64,000 bases of DNA from Anaerolineae bacterium. Its GTDB lineage: Bacteria > Chloroflexota > Anaerolineae > Promineifilales > Promineifilaceae. The notes under the pieces are model-generated. The model made no database searches, had not been told where the DNA came from, and saw only the letters and a list, made by a program, of their open reading frames with translations. How positions within the stretch are numbered: position 1 is the first letter of the stretch; the number at the start of each line of letters is the position of its first letter. This document shows, piece after piece, positions 36,801-45,288 of the stretch. The stretch spans positions 1 through 64,000 of the forward strand of contig JAUIAP010000008.1 of assembly GCA_030425205.1 (NCBI GenBank), given 5' to 3'. The position numbers and the translations under genes are program-made.

Positions 36801-39800
36801 CAAGTTGGCACGCCATAGCCGCGATTGGATAAACGTGCTGTCGGTTGGCGACCCCGCTGCACTCCAGTACAGCATTGCGCCGACGCGATCCACGACGATA
36901 CGCTCGCTGTTAAAGTTGGTTTCGCCGTCTGGGTTGGGCGTGGTCAGCAGTTGCGCCTGCGCGGAGCCGTCCAGATTTGCCCAGAAGATGGCCGCGCCCG
37001 ATGACCAGTATAGCTTGCCGCCATCGGGATCAACGGCGAGGCCGGGACGGTCAAACGCATCGCCGCGACCGAGCGCGATATTTTCGATCAGCGTGATCAC
37101 GCTGTTGCCGTCAAGCGTCGAGCGGAAGATGGTTCCCGTGTCGGTGGCGCGATCTTCTTCGAGCCAATAGAGATGGTTGCGCCCCGTGTCGAGGTCGAGC
37201 GCACGAATTTCGCCGTCGCGTCCGTTGGTTTGCAGCGGCGGCTCATAGGCGAAAACCGGCGTGTGGCTGTCGCCTGAGAAGAGGCTGGCGCGGTCGATGC
37301 GGTTAGACGTGACGCCCGTCTGGTTTGATCCCCAGTAGAGCAATTTGATGTTGGGGGTGACGGCGGCGCAGCGTCCCGCGAGGTCGCAGACGCGCACGAA
37401 CAGATCGGCCGAATCGACAAACCCCTCAACGGCACAAGTCTGCGTCAGGCCAGTGGGTCGCGCCTGATCGCCGCTGATGTTGCGCCACCACGCTTCTTCT
37501 GAATAGGTGATGTCCAGCGGCGTTTCGCATGGGCTGGTGAGGGAGTCGCTGTCGATGTAGAAATCTTCGGCCGAAATGTCAATCTCCGTCCGCGCCGACG
37601 CGCCGAACCCCGTGTAGGTCAGGTCAAAGTCGATGCGTGGGGCGGTGATGTCGATGATGCCGCGCCATTCACGCCAGAAGTTGCGTTCCGCGTCGCTGCG
37701 GTTGCCCAAGCGATCCGCGCCGCGCACGTCGATTTGGTAGTAGCCGTCGAGACCAGCGGGGAGGTCGAGCTGCCACGTCGTCGCGGTGACATCTGCGCCG
37801 GTTGCGGCGAGCGTGGCGGGTTGCCAGCGTTGGGCGATGGCGAGAACTTCATCGGCCGAAAGCGCACTGTCATAAACCGCCACGTCGTCCAAACGTCCAG
37901 CAAAGTATGGCTGCGAAGCCTGCTCGGCATACCCTAGGTTGAAGCTGTTTTGCGTCGTCAGACCAGACGCAATCGCCGCGCCTGTTGCGGCAACCGTGCC
38001 GTCAACATAGAGCTTTTGGCGTTCTGCGCTGTCTAAAATGTGCGCGACGTGATGCCAGTTGTCATCCGCGTAGTTTGTGCCGCTGGTACAAACGTCCACG
38101 TCTCCCTGCACGAAGACGCACAGGTTGCCGTTGGAAAGATAGATGTCGCGGTCGTGGTCGGTTCCGTCGCTAGCGGAGAGAATGCCGCTGTTGAGCGCGT
38201 CGCTTCTAAACCAGAATGAAAGCGTTGCCTGATTTTCTGGCAGGTCGAGCGTGGACGTGATCACGTCATTCACGCCGTCAAATTCGACCGCGTTGCCGTA
38301 CACACCCGCAACCGTTGCCATTGGACAGGTGGTTCCCACACATGTGCCGTCATGCTGCCCAATCGTTTCTGCGAAGCGGTTGCTTGTCAATCCGTCATTG
38401 AGCGGGAAGAGGGCGAGTGCGCCTTCGAGATCATCGAGCAGCGAGGCGGGCGTGAACGCCACTTCGACGCTGCCCAGACCGCCCGAAATGTCGCCTACAT
38501 CGGTGATGAGGCCAGAAAGTTGGATCGTGTCGGTGATAATGCTGGTGTCGCTGTCGAGCGAGGTGAGTGATGTGGTGGGTGCGTCGTCATCAACGCGCAC
38601 GGTAAATTGGATCGGGGCAGTTTGGTTGTTGACGTTGTCAACTGAGCGCACCGACACGGTGTAATCGCCCGTCGCCGTCACCTGCAACTGACCGTTTGCA
38701 ATCGAGGAAAGCGGATAGTAGAGCGTCCAGTCGTCCCCTTCGAGGGTTGCCGTGACCCAGCCAGAACTGCGCGGCTCGACCATTACTTCAACCTGCTGGA
38801 CACCGCTGCCCACGTCCGCGCCGATGGCGGGATCAATCGCTGTGCCGTTCAGGCGCATGGCGAAGCGGTCGTTGAGAAATTCGACGGCGGGGATAATCGG
38901 ATCGCCGTCCATGCCGGTCAGCACGGGGGCGGTTGCATCGACGATGACGCTCGTCTCGGCGGCGGGTGTTTCGATAAAACCGACCGCATCGGTAGCGCGA
39001 CTGCGGATGGTGACGCGCCCTTCGGTGGCGGGGGTGAGCCATTGATAGGCCCACTGTTCTGCGCCCGTCGCGGCGACAAAACCGCTGCCCGTGTCGATCT
39101 CTACGCCCGTGACGTAGGAGGTGGGATCGGCCGATGTGCCGCCGATGATGTTAAAGGTGTCAGCTTGGTAGTAGAGACCCGTCGTGATGGTGGAATTCGG
39201 CCGATCATTGTCGATCACAATCGGCAGTCGTTCGTCGAGTGTGAGGTCGGGGTAGGCGTTGGCTGTGGTGGTTTCGGCCGAATTGGAGAGCGACCCCATT
39301 ACAGGATTGACGATCTCGACCGTCTGCGATGGGCCGCTCGCGTTTAAGCGTTGGGCGTGCTGCGTTGCTTGTCCGCTGCCTAAGCTGAACTGTGTCGTTT
39401 GGTCAGCCGCCAAGAGTGCAGCTGGGTAATTGGTGCGGAACGTTCCGTTGATGTAGAGCGCGTCGGTGACGAGTTCGTTGCGGAGCGTTGCCGTGTAGTC
39501 GAAACCTGTGCCAGAGCGCACGACATTGTCAAAGTCGCTTGTCTGCATGTCGAGCGCCAGTGGATTTTCGTTGACGACATCGGGATGGAATTTATAGGTT
39601 GCGCTGTCCGTCAGATGGAGGAGGCGTTCGGCGCGGTCGCTGAGGCCGTCGTTGTCTCCGTCGCGCTCGGCGGGGGCGGTGTTGACGCGCGTGCTGTCGC
39701 TGGCGTTGTAGCGAAACAGGTAGCCGCCCGTCCATTCGCCCGTCGCGCAATCCTGATGCCAAAGCTCCTCGCCGTCGCTCAGCCCGTCGAGATCGGTGTC

Positions 39801-42800
39801 GGGCATGTCGGCGCGTGCGCCCAAGCGGGCTTCGTCGCTGTCGCAAATGCCGTCGCCATCGGTATCGGCCTGCGTCGGGTCATAGGCGATACCGCCATCC
39901 TCGCGTGCCGTGCCGCGCATGTCGATTTCATATTTGTCCGAAAGTCCGTCGCCGTCGGTATCCCATTCGAGGTCATTCGGGTCGGTTGGTGGCAAGACAC
40001 CATCCCCATCAAAGTCGCTGATATTAGTAAATGGGCGACCATTCGTGACAGTGTAGTATTTCTCGAATTCTTCTTCCTCAACGTTATAACGCTCCTTCTC
40101 CTCTGGCAGATATGTTCCCCAGTTGCGGGCGTAGAAGCTATCGAGATCGGTGGGCAGAATGTCGTAAGCGAGCAATCCGCCATCATCGACCAGCAGGACA
40201 GAGAAGACAGCATCTTGATAGTCGTAATCGCGTTCTTCCGAGCAATCCCCTCTGAAACAGGAAAAGGCGGGGATTTTCATACCGACGTTGAGATAGAGCG
40301 GGAACATGTAGTCGGCGTCGATACCCGTTTTGGTCAGCTCGATAAATTCTGAGCGCACCGCAAGCTGCGGCACTTGCGCATTGTAGAGCCGCACGGTGTC
40401 GGCTCCGTCTTGATTGTCAAACAGGCAGCTAAGCCCTGTGGTACAGCGCGTGGGTGGCGGGTAGGAACGGGTGCCGACGAGCTCAAACGCCCATCCATCG
40501 TGGTTGACGAGCGTATTAGCGGTCGCGTGGTATGCCTCCTGATCCTCTTCCTCCAAATCTTCAGCTTTGACATCGCTGATCTCATAGCGCAAGCCAGTGG
40601 TGCGAATCGCATCAGGTGTAAAGGTGAAGCTGACGGGGGCGGTGGGGTCGTTTGGCACGAGGATGCCGCCAATATCGGCCGAAATCTGCACCGCATTGCC
40701 CTGCACCAACCCGACCTCCGAATCGCGCAGATCGGAGCTAAAGTTCAACACCTGCGGGAAGGGGAAGTTGGTGCGCTGCTGGGCATTTTCAAAGTCGAAG
40801 ATCACGTCACCCACATAGAATGTTTCAGCAATTGCCTTCGTCATCTTATTGGTGACGCTAAAGCACTCGCCATCTGTGACCAGCGCATCGACCCCAACTT
40901 CACACAGGAAGGCGAGTAGGCCGTCGATAATGGCGATTAAACCGGTGATGATGGGGCCGATGATGGGGATAGAGTTGATGACAAAAAACAGGATTGCCAC
41001 AATGGTGGCGGCGATGGTGAAGGCGAGTGCACTCTCAAATTCGAGCGTGCCGAGCGAAATCTGCCCTGACCCCCACGCATAGAAAAAGTAACCCCACGCA
41101 ATTGCCAGCGTGATGATTAGGCCAACCACGCCCGCCTTGAGATTACTGGTGAGCGACGCACCGAGTCGGCCGGCCGCATTGGCGACGCCATTGGCAATGC
41201 CACGCAGCAGGGAAATCACCTTGTAGATGGAGTAAATTGTCAGCGCAAGCGATATGGCAAAGGTTAAAAACTTAAATGTCGCTATCGCCTCTGGTATCTC
41301 CTCAATGTAGGCAAGAACGAGTGTCGTCACGATCAGCGTGATCAGCACAAGCGCAGCCAGCACGAGCGCAGCCGCCACGGCCCCCTGCTTGACGGGTGAT
41401 GCCGTGCGGAAAAAGTCGCGTAGTCCAGCAATCGGTTTTGCATTCTTTACCGAATTGAGCAAATCTTTGAAGCCGAACTTGAAAAAGTCGCGTGCTGATG
41501 AGGCGACATTTGTATCACCTGACGCAAATGCCAGCACCTCACCGACGTAGTAGACCTTCACGACAAATTTGATGGCACTGCTGATACCAGAGCCAATCGA
41601 CAAGAGCGAGCTGCGAATGGTGTTGTTGATCTCTCTGTCGAGTCGCTCATTTTGAGACAGCACGTAATCGCCGATCTGCACGGTGGTCGTGACGCTGCTG
41701 TAGAGCGTGTAGTAGTAAAGCATGAAGGCGTTGATCTGCCCTTTTGCAACGTCGATGTCGGGTTCGTCGCTCAGGTTGCTGAGCTGCGCCGCCTGCTGGG
41801 AAACCCAATAGTCGGCAAGCGACATCTCGTCCCAACTGTCCCCCTCATATTGGTACGGCTTCCAAAGCATGTTGGCATCGGTGATGACGGGGGCGAGGTT
41901 GGCATCGGCCGAAAAATCCCCCGTAAACGTCGCGCCGTCAAAGCGGACGCCGGGTGAACTATCCACGACGTTGAGACCCAGTGCGCGATAGCTGCGCTCA
42001 TACGCTTGCATGAGGGTGGGCGTGAAGGCTTCCGTTTGGCGAATTGGCGTGAACTCGTCCGCCAAAATTTGTTTGGTCGTTTCGACGGAGCCTGCGATCA
42101 GGTCATCGAGGGAATCGTAATCGGCCGATTCGACGCGCAGTGTGTCAGTGATCAGCCAGCGTTCTGCGAGCGACACACCATCATTAGTGGGATGGTTGAA
42201 GCGGCGTGCGATTTCGTCAATTGTCACGTCGCGCTCGTCCGCATCGGTGCGACCTGCCAGAAAGGTCTTGTCAAGCCCGTATGATAGCTGCACGAGTGCG
42301 CCGTCGTCCTGCAAGTTTGTGTCGATGGCGGGGTCTTCGTAGATGGTCGCCAGCTGACTGCCGTGTTCCTCGCTGACGTTGAGCGCGGTCAGCTTCCACT
42401 GTTCGGGATAGGTGTGGACGACCTGCGGCACGTTGTTGCGGACGATTTGACAGCCGCTATCCAACCGGTCATACACGCAAACGGTGTCCGTTTCGATTTG
42501 GACAACCCACACCATGCGAATTTCGTGGGCGGCTCCCCATTCGGCCGATCCTGCATACGGAATGCGTGCCGCAAATCCGACGTTCATGCCCGTCTGTTGG
42601 TCGTTCATCAATCCGAGCGGTGCATAAAGAGCGATATTATTGTTCTCAAGCTGTCGCGCCGACACCTGATAGCGTTGCAGCGCGAGACGATCAACGATCT
42701 GATTGCCAACAAAAATCTCCTGCTCGATCTGACCACAACTGACGACCACGCCGTCCTGCTCCACCGTCAACACATAGCCGCCGTCGGTGTTGGTTCGCAT

Positions 42801-44897
42801 GTTGAAGTTGTTGATTACGCGCACCTCGCCACCTGAAGTATCGACGCGTGATTCATCTATGACGGTGGACTCGTTCGGCTGTAGTGTGGCGATTGGGTCG
42901 GGATTGTTGCCGCGCTGCAACGCGCCACATGAGCCGGGACGCACATGAATGGCGGCGGGCAGGGTTAGTCCAGAGGTCACCGTATACCGCCGACCGACCG
43001 ACAGTTCATTGATCGGCGTGATGGTGATGGTTCCAGCTTGGATGCTGTCAAAACGGCTGGGGTTTAGCGTGACGGTGAACGTTGGGTCAGTCAGCGGCAG
43101 GTTGGGTGTGTTGGCGGGCGCGATCACTTCGAGCATCGGGATCAGCGCGATCTCGTCGGTCGAACGGTCAATATCTTTGATGTTGCCGCGTCCATCGCTC
43201 GGCCAGTCGAGCTTGTTGGTTGTGTACCAGAGATGCTTTTCGTCGGTGGGGCGCAGTTGAATATCGACAAATATCGGCCGATTTTCCACCAACCCATCCA
43301 GCACCAGATTGAGCGGTTGTTCATTGCTGAACGTCGTGTCGAGTACGACCAAAGGTGAATGATCCAGTTTGTCTGGCACGCCGTCACCATCGTTGTCGTT
43401 GTCGTAGAGATCGGGCGTGCCGTCCCCATCACTGTCGCGCACGCCGTTGGGCAACCACTCCTCCCCATCGGGCATATAGTCGCGGTTGGTGTCGATCTCA
43501 AGCGGGTCGCCGTACCACTGGACGCCAGCATACTCAAACCCCTGAATTTCGTCAAAGTCGCTGATGCCGTCTTGGTCGGTGTCGCTGCGCGTTGGGTTTG
43601 TGCCGAGCAGACCCTCCTCGTAGTCGGTCAGACCGTCGGCGTCGCTGTCCGCACCCGTCTCGACAGGGGGCGGCGCGTTGAAGAAGACGAACGTCTGCGG
43701 TGCGGCGTCAAACTGGTCGGGTTGCGTCTCCTGAATCTGTTCAACCGCATCGCTGCGCCCGTCGCCGTCGCTGTCTGTGCCGTCGTCCGCTTGGATCAGC
43801 TCATACCGTTGACGCGGTGTGAGGCCAGTTGGCGGCGTGTATTGCGCTTCCTGCATCGTGCGCTGCTCGTCTGCGTCTGTCTGCAAGCGTTGCTGACGCT
43901 GACTATACGAAGAGAAGCGGTCGTGCGCCGTGCCCTGTGCCCAGACAGAGAGCGGCGTTCCCAACACCATCGACGCGACGAGCCCGACGATGACGGCGGT
44001 GTAGAGTCGCCGCGAGTGGGAGCGGCGCATCAGCAAATAGGCCGCGCCGAGCGTCAAACTGCTGATCAGCATGCCGTTCAGCACGCGCCCGACTGCGATG
44101 GTCGGCATGGCAAACGTCGGCAGCCAGCTAAACGCCCCTGCTTGCGCATCAATCGTGAAGGTCGCGTCGATGTTGACATGCACGCGCTCGCCCTCCACTT
44201 CTGGGAAGTCGAGCGACATCAGTTGGCGCAGAGGGTAGCCATCGGCCGAAATCCACAGTTCGCCGCTGCCGCTCATTTGGCGCACCTGTTCAGACAATCC
44301 CAACGTTGTGCCAGCGGGCAAAAGGCTCTGCTCCCGTAGCTGCTGCGTGTTCTCGGCTTGCAGATAGGCGGCAAACTTTTCGCCACTCACGTCAAAGGTG
44401 TAGCGAGTGAACGTAATGCCTTGCCGCGTCTCCTCGCCCACGCGCTCGATATTTTCAGCGGCGGCAAGAAAGCTCAAAAAGTCGCCGTCAGGCATGAAGC
44501 TGTCGGTGACGTTGGTCATCTCCTCCCATGCCGATTCGTGGGAAAATCGGCCGAAAGTCCGCCCATCCTCCACTTTCAGCGCCATCCCGCTCGCGCTATC
44601 CAGCACATGACCGCCTTGCGACCAGAGCGTGAGCGATGCCCGCTCATTCTTGAGATCGGTTGCGCCTTCAAGTCGCAAATGGTGCTTTTTACCCTGCTTG
44701 CCAACGTTGGACGCACTGGCGGCGGGAATGACGTGCTGCGTAATATCTGTCTCAAATTGATAGGAGCCAACACGCTGGACGCTTTGCCAGAGGTTGGAAA
44801 GTGGATCAGATGAATGTACGCGATTTGCTAGTAAAAGCAGTAATGCAATGAGCAGTGGAAGCGGTAGAAGTTTGAGAGTTAGTGTGTCTTTTTTCAT
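30870..44897 (-). CDS. Giant multidomain surface protein (about 4675 residues)
   Basis: The start at MKKDTLTLKLLPLPLL gives a signal peptide; ATGs at 44921 and 44939 are alternatives. Approximate domains in order: LolA/LppX-like N-terminus (30-270), two membrane helices (270-330), thrombospondin-3/EF-hand-like DxDxDG repeats (370-510), a region with several membrane helices (1180-1340), more DxDxDG repeats (1630-1715), LamG (2155-2360, LALFPLNDGL to VDDVAVYDS), YWTD-like propellers (2565-2780, 2955-3200, 3250-3530) with a DUF11 unit between (2830-2940), a PPC domain (3535-3650), Ig/Big repeats and a DOMON-like part (4000-4170). A C-terminal helix plus GRRRRIGRKQHL closes it. It probably binds calcium and glycans at the cell surface; no catalytic site was recognised. 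Confidence 0.85.
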   Translation of the reverse strand: MKKDTLTLKLLPLPLLIALLLLLANRVHSSDPLSNLWQSVQRVGSYQFETDITQHVIPAASASNVGKQGKKHHLRLEGATDLKNERASLTLWSQGGHVLDSASGMALKVEDGRTFGRFSHESAWEEMTNVTDSFMPDGDFLSFLAAAENIERVGEETRQGITFTRYTFDVSGEKFAAYLQAENTQQLREQSLLPAGTTLGLSEQVRQMSGSGELWISADGYPLRQLMSLDFPEVEGERVHVNIDATFTIDAQAGAFSWLPTFAMPTIAVGRVLNGMLISSLTLGAAYLLMRRSHSRRLYTAVIVGLVASMVLGTPLSVWAQGTAHDRFSSYSQRQQRLQTDADEQRTMQEAQYTPPTGLTPRQRYELIQADDGTDSDGDGRSDAVEQIQETQPDQFDAAPQTFVFFNAPPPVETGADSDADGLTDYEEGLLGTNPTRSDTDQDGISDFDEIQGFEYAGVQWYGDPLEIDTNRDYMPDGEEWLPNGVRDSDGDGTPDLYDNDNDGDGVPDKLDHSPLVVLDTTFSNEQPLNLVLDGLVENRPIFVDIQLRPTDEKHLWYTTNKLDWPSDGRGNIKDIDRSTDEIALIPMLEVIAPANTPNLPLTDPTFTVTLNPSRFDSIQAGTITITPINELSVGRRYTVTSGLTLPAAIHVRPGSCGALQRGNNPDPIATLQPNESTVIDESRVDTSGGEVRVINNFNMRTNTDGGYVLTVEQDGVVVSCGQIEQEIFVGNQIVDRLALQRYQVSARQLENNNIALYAPLGLMNDQQTGMNVGFAARIPYAGSAEWGAAHEIRMVWVVQIETDTVCVYDRLDSGCQIVRNNVPQVVHTYPEQWKLTALNVSEEHGSQLATIYEDPAIDTNLQDDGALVQLSYGLDKTFLAGRTDADERDVTIDEIARRFNHPTNDGVSLAERWLITDTLRVESADYDSLDDLIAGSVETTKQILADEFTPIRQTEAFTPTLMQAYERSYRALGLNVVDSSPGVRFDGATFTGDFSADANLAPVITDANMLWKPYQYEGDSWDEMSLADYWVSQQAAQLSNLSDEPDIDVAKGQINAFMLYYYTLYSSVTTTVQIGDYVLSQNERLDREINNTIRSSLLSIGSGISSAIKFVVKVYYVGEVLAFASGDTNVASSARDFFKFGFKDLLNSVKNAKPIAGLRDFFRTASPVKQGAVAAALVLAALVLITLIVTTLVLAYIEEIPEAIATFKFLTFAISLALTIYSIYKVISLLRGIANGVANAAGRLGASLTSNLKAGVVGLIITLAIAWGYFFYAWGSGQISLGTLEFESALAFTIAATIVAILFFVINSIPIIGPIITGLIAIIDGLLAFLCEVGVDALVTDGECFSVTNKMTKAIAETFYVGDVIFDFENAQQRTNFPFPQVLNFSSDLRDSEVGLVQGNAVQISADIGGILVPNDPTAPVSFTFTPDAIRTTGLRYEISDVKAEDLEEEDQEAYHATANTLVNHDGWAFELVGTRSYPPPTRCTTGLSCLFDNQDGADTVRLYNAQVPQLAVRSEFIELTKTGIDADYMFPLYLNVGMKIPAFSCFRGDCSEERDYDYQDAVFSVLLVDDGGLLAYDILPTDLDSFYARNWGTYLPEEKERYNVEEEEFEKYYTVTNGRPFTNISDFDGDGVLPPTDPNDLEWDTDGDGLSDKYEIDMRGTAREDGGIAYDPTQADTDGDGICDSDEARLGARADMPDTDLDGLSDGEELWHQDCATGEWTGGYLFRYNASDSTRVNTAPAERDGDNDGLSDRAERLLHLTDSATYKFHPDVVNENPLALDMQTSDFDNVVRSGTGFDYTATLRNELVTDALYINGTFRTNYPAALLAADQTTQFSLGSGQATQHAQRLNASGPSQTVEIVNPVMGSLSNSAETTTANAYPDLTLDERLPIVIDNDRPNSTITTGLYYQADTFNIIGGTSADPTSYVTGVEIDTGSGFVAATGAEQWAYQWLTPATEGRVTIRSRATDAVGFIETPAAETSVIVDATAPVLTGMDGDPIIPAVEFLNDRFAMRLNGTAIDPAIGADVGSGVQQVEVMVEPRSSGWVTATLEGDDWTLYYPLSSIANGQLQVTATGDYTVSVRSVDNVNNQTAPIQFTVRVDDDAPTTSLTSLDSDTSIITDTIQLSGLITDVGDISGGLGSVEVAFTPASLLDDLEGALALFPLNDGLTSNRFAETIGQHDGTCVGTTCPMATVAGVYGNAVEFDGVNDVITSTLDLPENQATLSFWFRSDALNSGILSASDGTDHDRDIYLSNGNLCVFVQGDVDVCTSGTNYADDNWHHVAHILDSAERQKLYVDGTVAATGAAIASGLTTQNSFNLGYAEQASQPYFAGRLDDVAVYDSALSADEVLAIAQRWQPATLAATGADVTATTWQLDLPAGLDGYYQIDVRGADRLGNRSDAERNFWREWRGIIDITAPRIDFDLTYTGFGASARTEIDISAEDFYIDSDSLTSPCETPLDITYSEEAWWRNISGDQARPTGLTQTCAVEGFVDSADLFVRVCDLAGRCAAVTPNIKLLYWGSNQTGVTSNRIDRASLFSGDSHTPVFAYEPPLQTNGRDGEIRALDLDTGRNHLYWLEEDRATDTGTIFRSTLDGNSVITLIENIALGRGDAFDRPGLAVDPDGGKLYWSSGAAIFWANLDGSAQAQLLTTPNPDGETNFNSERIVVDRVGAMLYWSAAGSPTDSTFIQSRLWRANLDGSNAEMIVELAPDFAAADIAIDDSRIYWLRTIVGLGATGGDAILSANLDGSDVQNSGISVQTQGFSGMLELDNGYAYWSNLNLIEQGDLSSNAVGTFFDMDSVPFGGVAEASAIGIISGRAITTTDLILGKSDPHGLAPQGGTITYQITVQNSGLLPARNVVLADTLPTGLSYQSSSVTCTPTGICTLPDLAPNETLTLTLTAAVDAGATGTLVNQATVSSDTPEVNYSNNSAQVAYTVAAPQPTATPETAIQSVYLGANGAIGRLNLATNGEEFGIIGYPAIDNANFLIRGIAVDDVAGEVYWTQSDGSVKRADLDGTNGARIATGNAPTALSFYRDATQRYLFWIDGNDIHRYDLNSSNDSVVLALNNAPTALHVSSARGHIFFAGLDARIVNKPSIMRADLDGSNVTPLVVGELLTQHLTLDEFDGKLYWASLGDKAIKRANAGDGSSVETVTNHSGYVSGLFVDAAADNLYFLRRGDQVFDNDLMRVSVNGGVAQVVIENALPSNAGIAQAYVQPTLAPTQTPVPQPSATATPLPTPLPTVAPPVVGSADSIYFVNDDTIRRAPITGCTDGSCVSGIYTDASNNIDQFAVDNINQTLYWLTADSTNSLKRVPVGGLNDELLVESGDFSISAFTLDAEGDSLYYFNRQGANGDIVRMDMTTLVTESLLTIPTDFVPAMVVDRPNGYIYWHSQADEAIQRASLSDGSNVETVVNGAGVIGQFSGAIVSRLEIDAQRNWLFWQSDGGELRRADLNCANVNACVFATYQKPSGGYNDFAVSSVTAELYWSAFDGGTQQIEVAPINGSGAPTLVVGGVAFVGDIALGYPAPTCSPDSYEPDNDSGSATLLTRNVRSMAHTISAPNDADWFALDLTAGHTIGIDVHASGNALVPQIDLFASDGTTLVASNGGDLPSLKLIAAETGRYYLRVTNGITTYACNTEYSVGYAFGSVGASAELPPVPDSDAYEKPILDSSVFADDSTPRRSAGVLLEGGAYARDYLQALSVRVDGQEIYSDTWAAGTLTQTTYATVWNAPSDGIYTVESLVQDWAGRTQTETHPLEVVIDGTPPTVTLDANLFVGVGAAVSFDGVRLSGTATDNVGIVQVLVRLDGGAAISADYNNGTWQLPLNVANNDGGSLNVTIIARDRGGNVTTINETVTVDVEPPSAEITALHAGQVITAYQTIETLNPTLTLAWGAVTDGSGVDAVYAGWTISETATLAELTRIAGGTADSHSEQRGEAEIVYGHVVLVDVHGNEDVTTIGPIYLDSIQTPDLIDDLSYERWAVEGAQLSADNEITAGSRAYSDIGRTQKLFASWDADALRLRWEGGNWETQGDLYIYLDTAILGATTLYDPYNSGSNIGFPAGMTPNHMLIVTKTATLYEWTAGWNAVATLDATQFERDDLTIDALLPFAQLGIDNSSPLGLLAVASEQDALKLWAAAPDHNPLNSERVINRLAAGRDLSDYDLTLYHEWSSLAFGQVPNAGRFADSDLVLSIESEQAAVSLGYLESDLLDILTPDVPLDADSDGEIDVALPFDVDPLPLGDGAVVTYTIRYANNGAETVTDVTLDLTQYGALVLDGGTTVSIGDVAAGESGEVVVTGRIDSGLDGDSAELNAALSDGEHGSYDWFWLQHDVDTAPPSAITIDAPTTYVRPITQTIVGTVEDESGVPLVELETRPQAARALIQCPDPRPADKQWTCEWNPGDLTGLASIDTRVRGTDEYGNVGDWSAWKTLIVDTNAPTVTFEDGALDDGYIGMGEGRLTGLVTDDREAESAEICLNGACQTLDVNPDSAASGRWATDLPIADTDGLTVTLVVTGTDAVGNLSQPITSDFRIDTVAPVITVTNAMVGDVVASGMLEGMVSDGGELDKIFVRVERQYEDTTWSEATVNGDQWSFDATTVRYTERYTLTVEAYDMADNARFVGPFFVDREKTAVDLVQVGLSHSNAAIIGVLAGVLLIGSAWSVGRRRRIGRKQHL

Positions 44898-45288
44898 GTC
44901 AGTTGAGGGCGGATGCTGCATTTTGCCAGTGGTAAACAACGTTCGTGCACGTAAAACTTACACTTATAAAAAGTATATATTTGCCTGTTGGCAAGGTGTT
45001 GGCAGATAGGCGAAAAAAGTGGTACAGGGAGAAACACGACGTAAAAATGACGTGATTATGCGCTCCCGGCACTGGTTGCGTGAAGATCGTGGCACTACGA
45101 CACGCAGGTATAGATTCTTGTGCAGTTTGGCGTGCCAATAGTTGCTATGAGACAGGTGTGTGAAAGCGAAAGTGCAGACAGCGCATCATGATTTGTCTGT
45201 TTCACTATTGTCATTGCGCTGTCCTAGACGATCTCTTAACGCTTGCTGTTTAGAGTGATGGTCAAACTCACATTTCAAGGAACGTCTT
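44898..45288. other. Divergent intergenic region
   Basis: This is the promoter region of the giant surface-protein gene and the divergent beta-helix gene. Direct repeats of GTTGGCA occur at about 44987-45005. A Shine-Dalgarno AAGGAAC precedes the beta-helix gene. No RNA gene was seen. Confidence 0.45.

Noticed and set aside
30870-44897. Many long plus-strand frames of 150-330 codons opposite the giant gene
   Set aside because: They mirror the minus-strand codon bias (Arg/His-rich translations typical of antisense shadows) and lack start signals.
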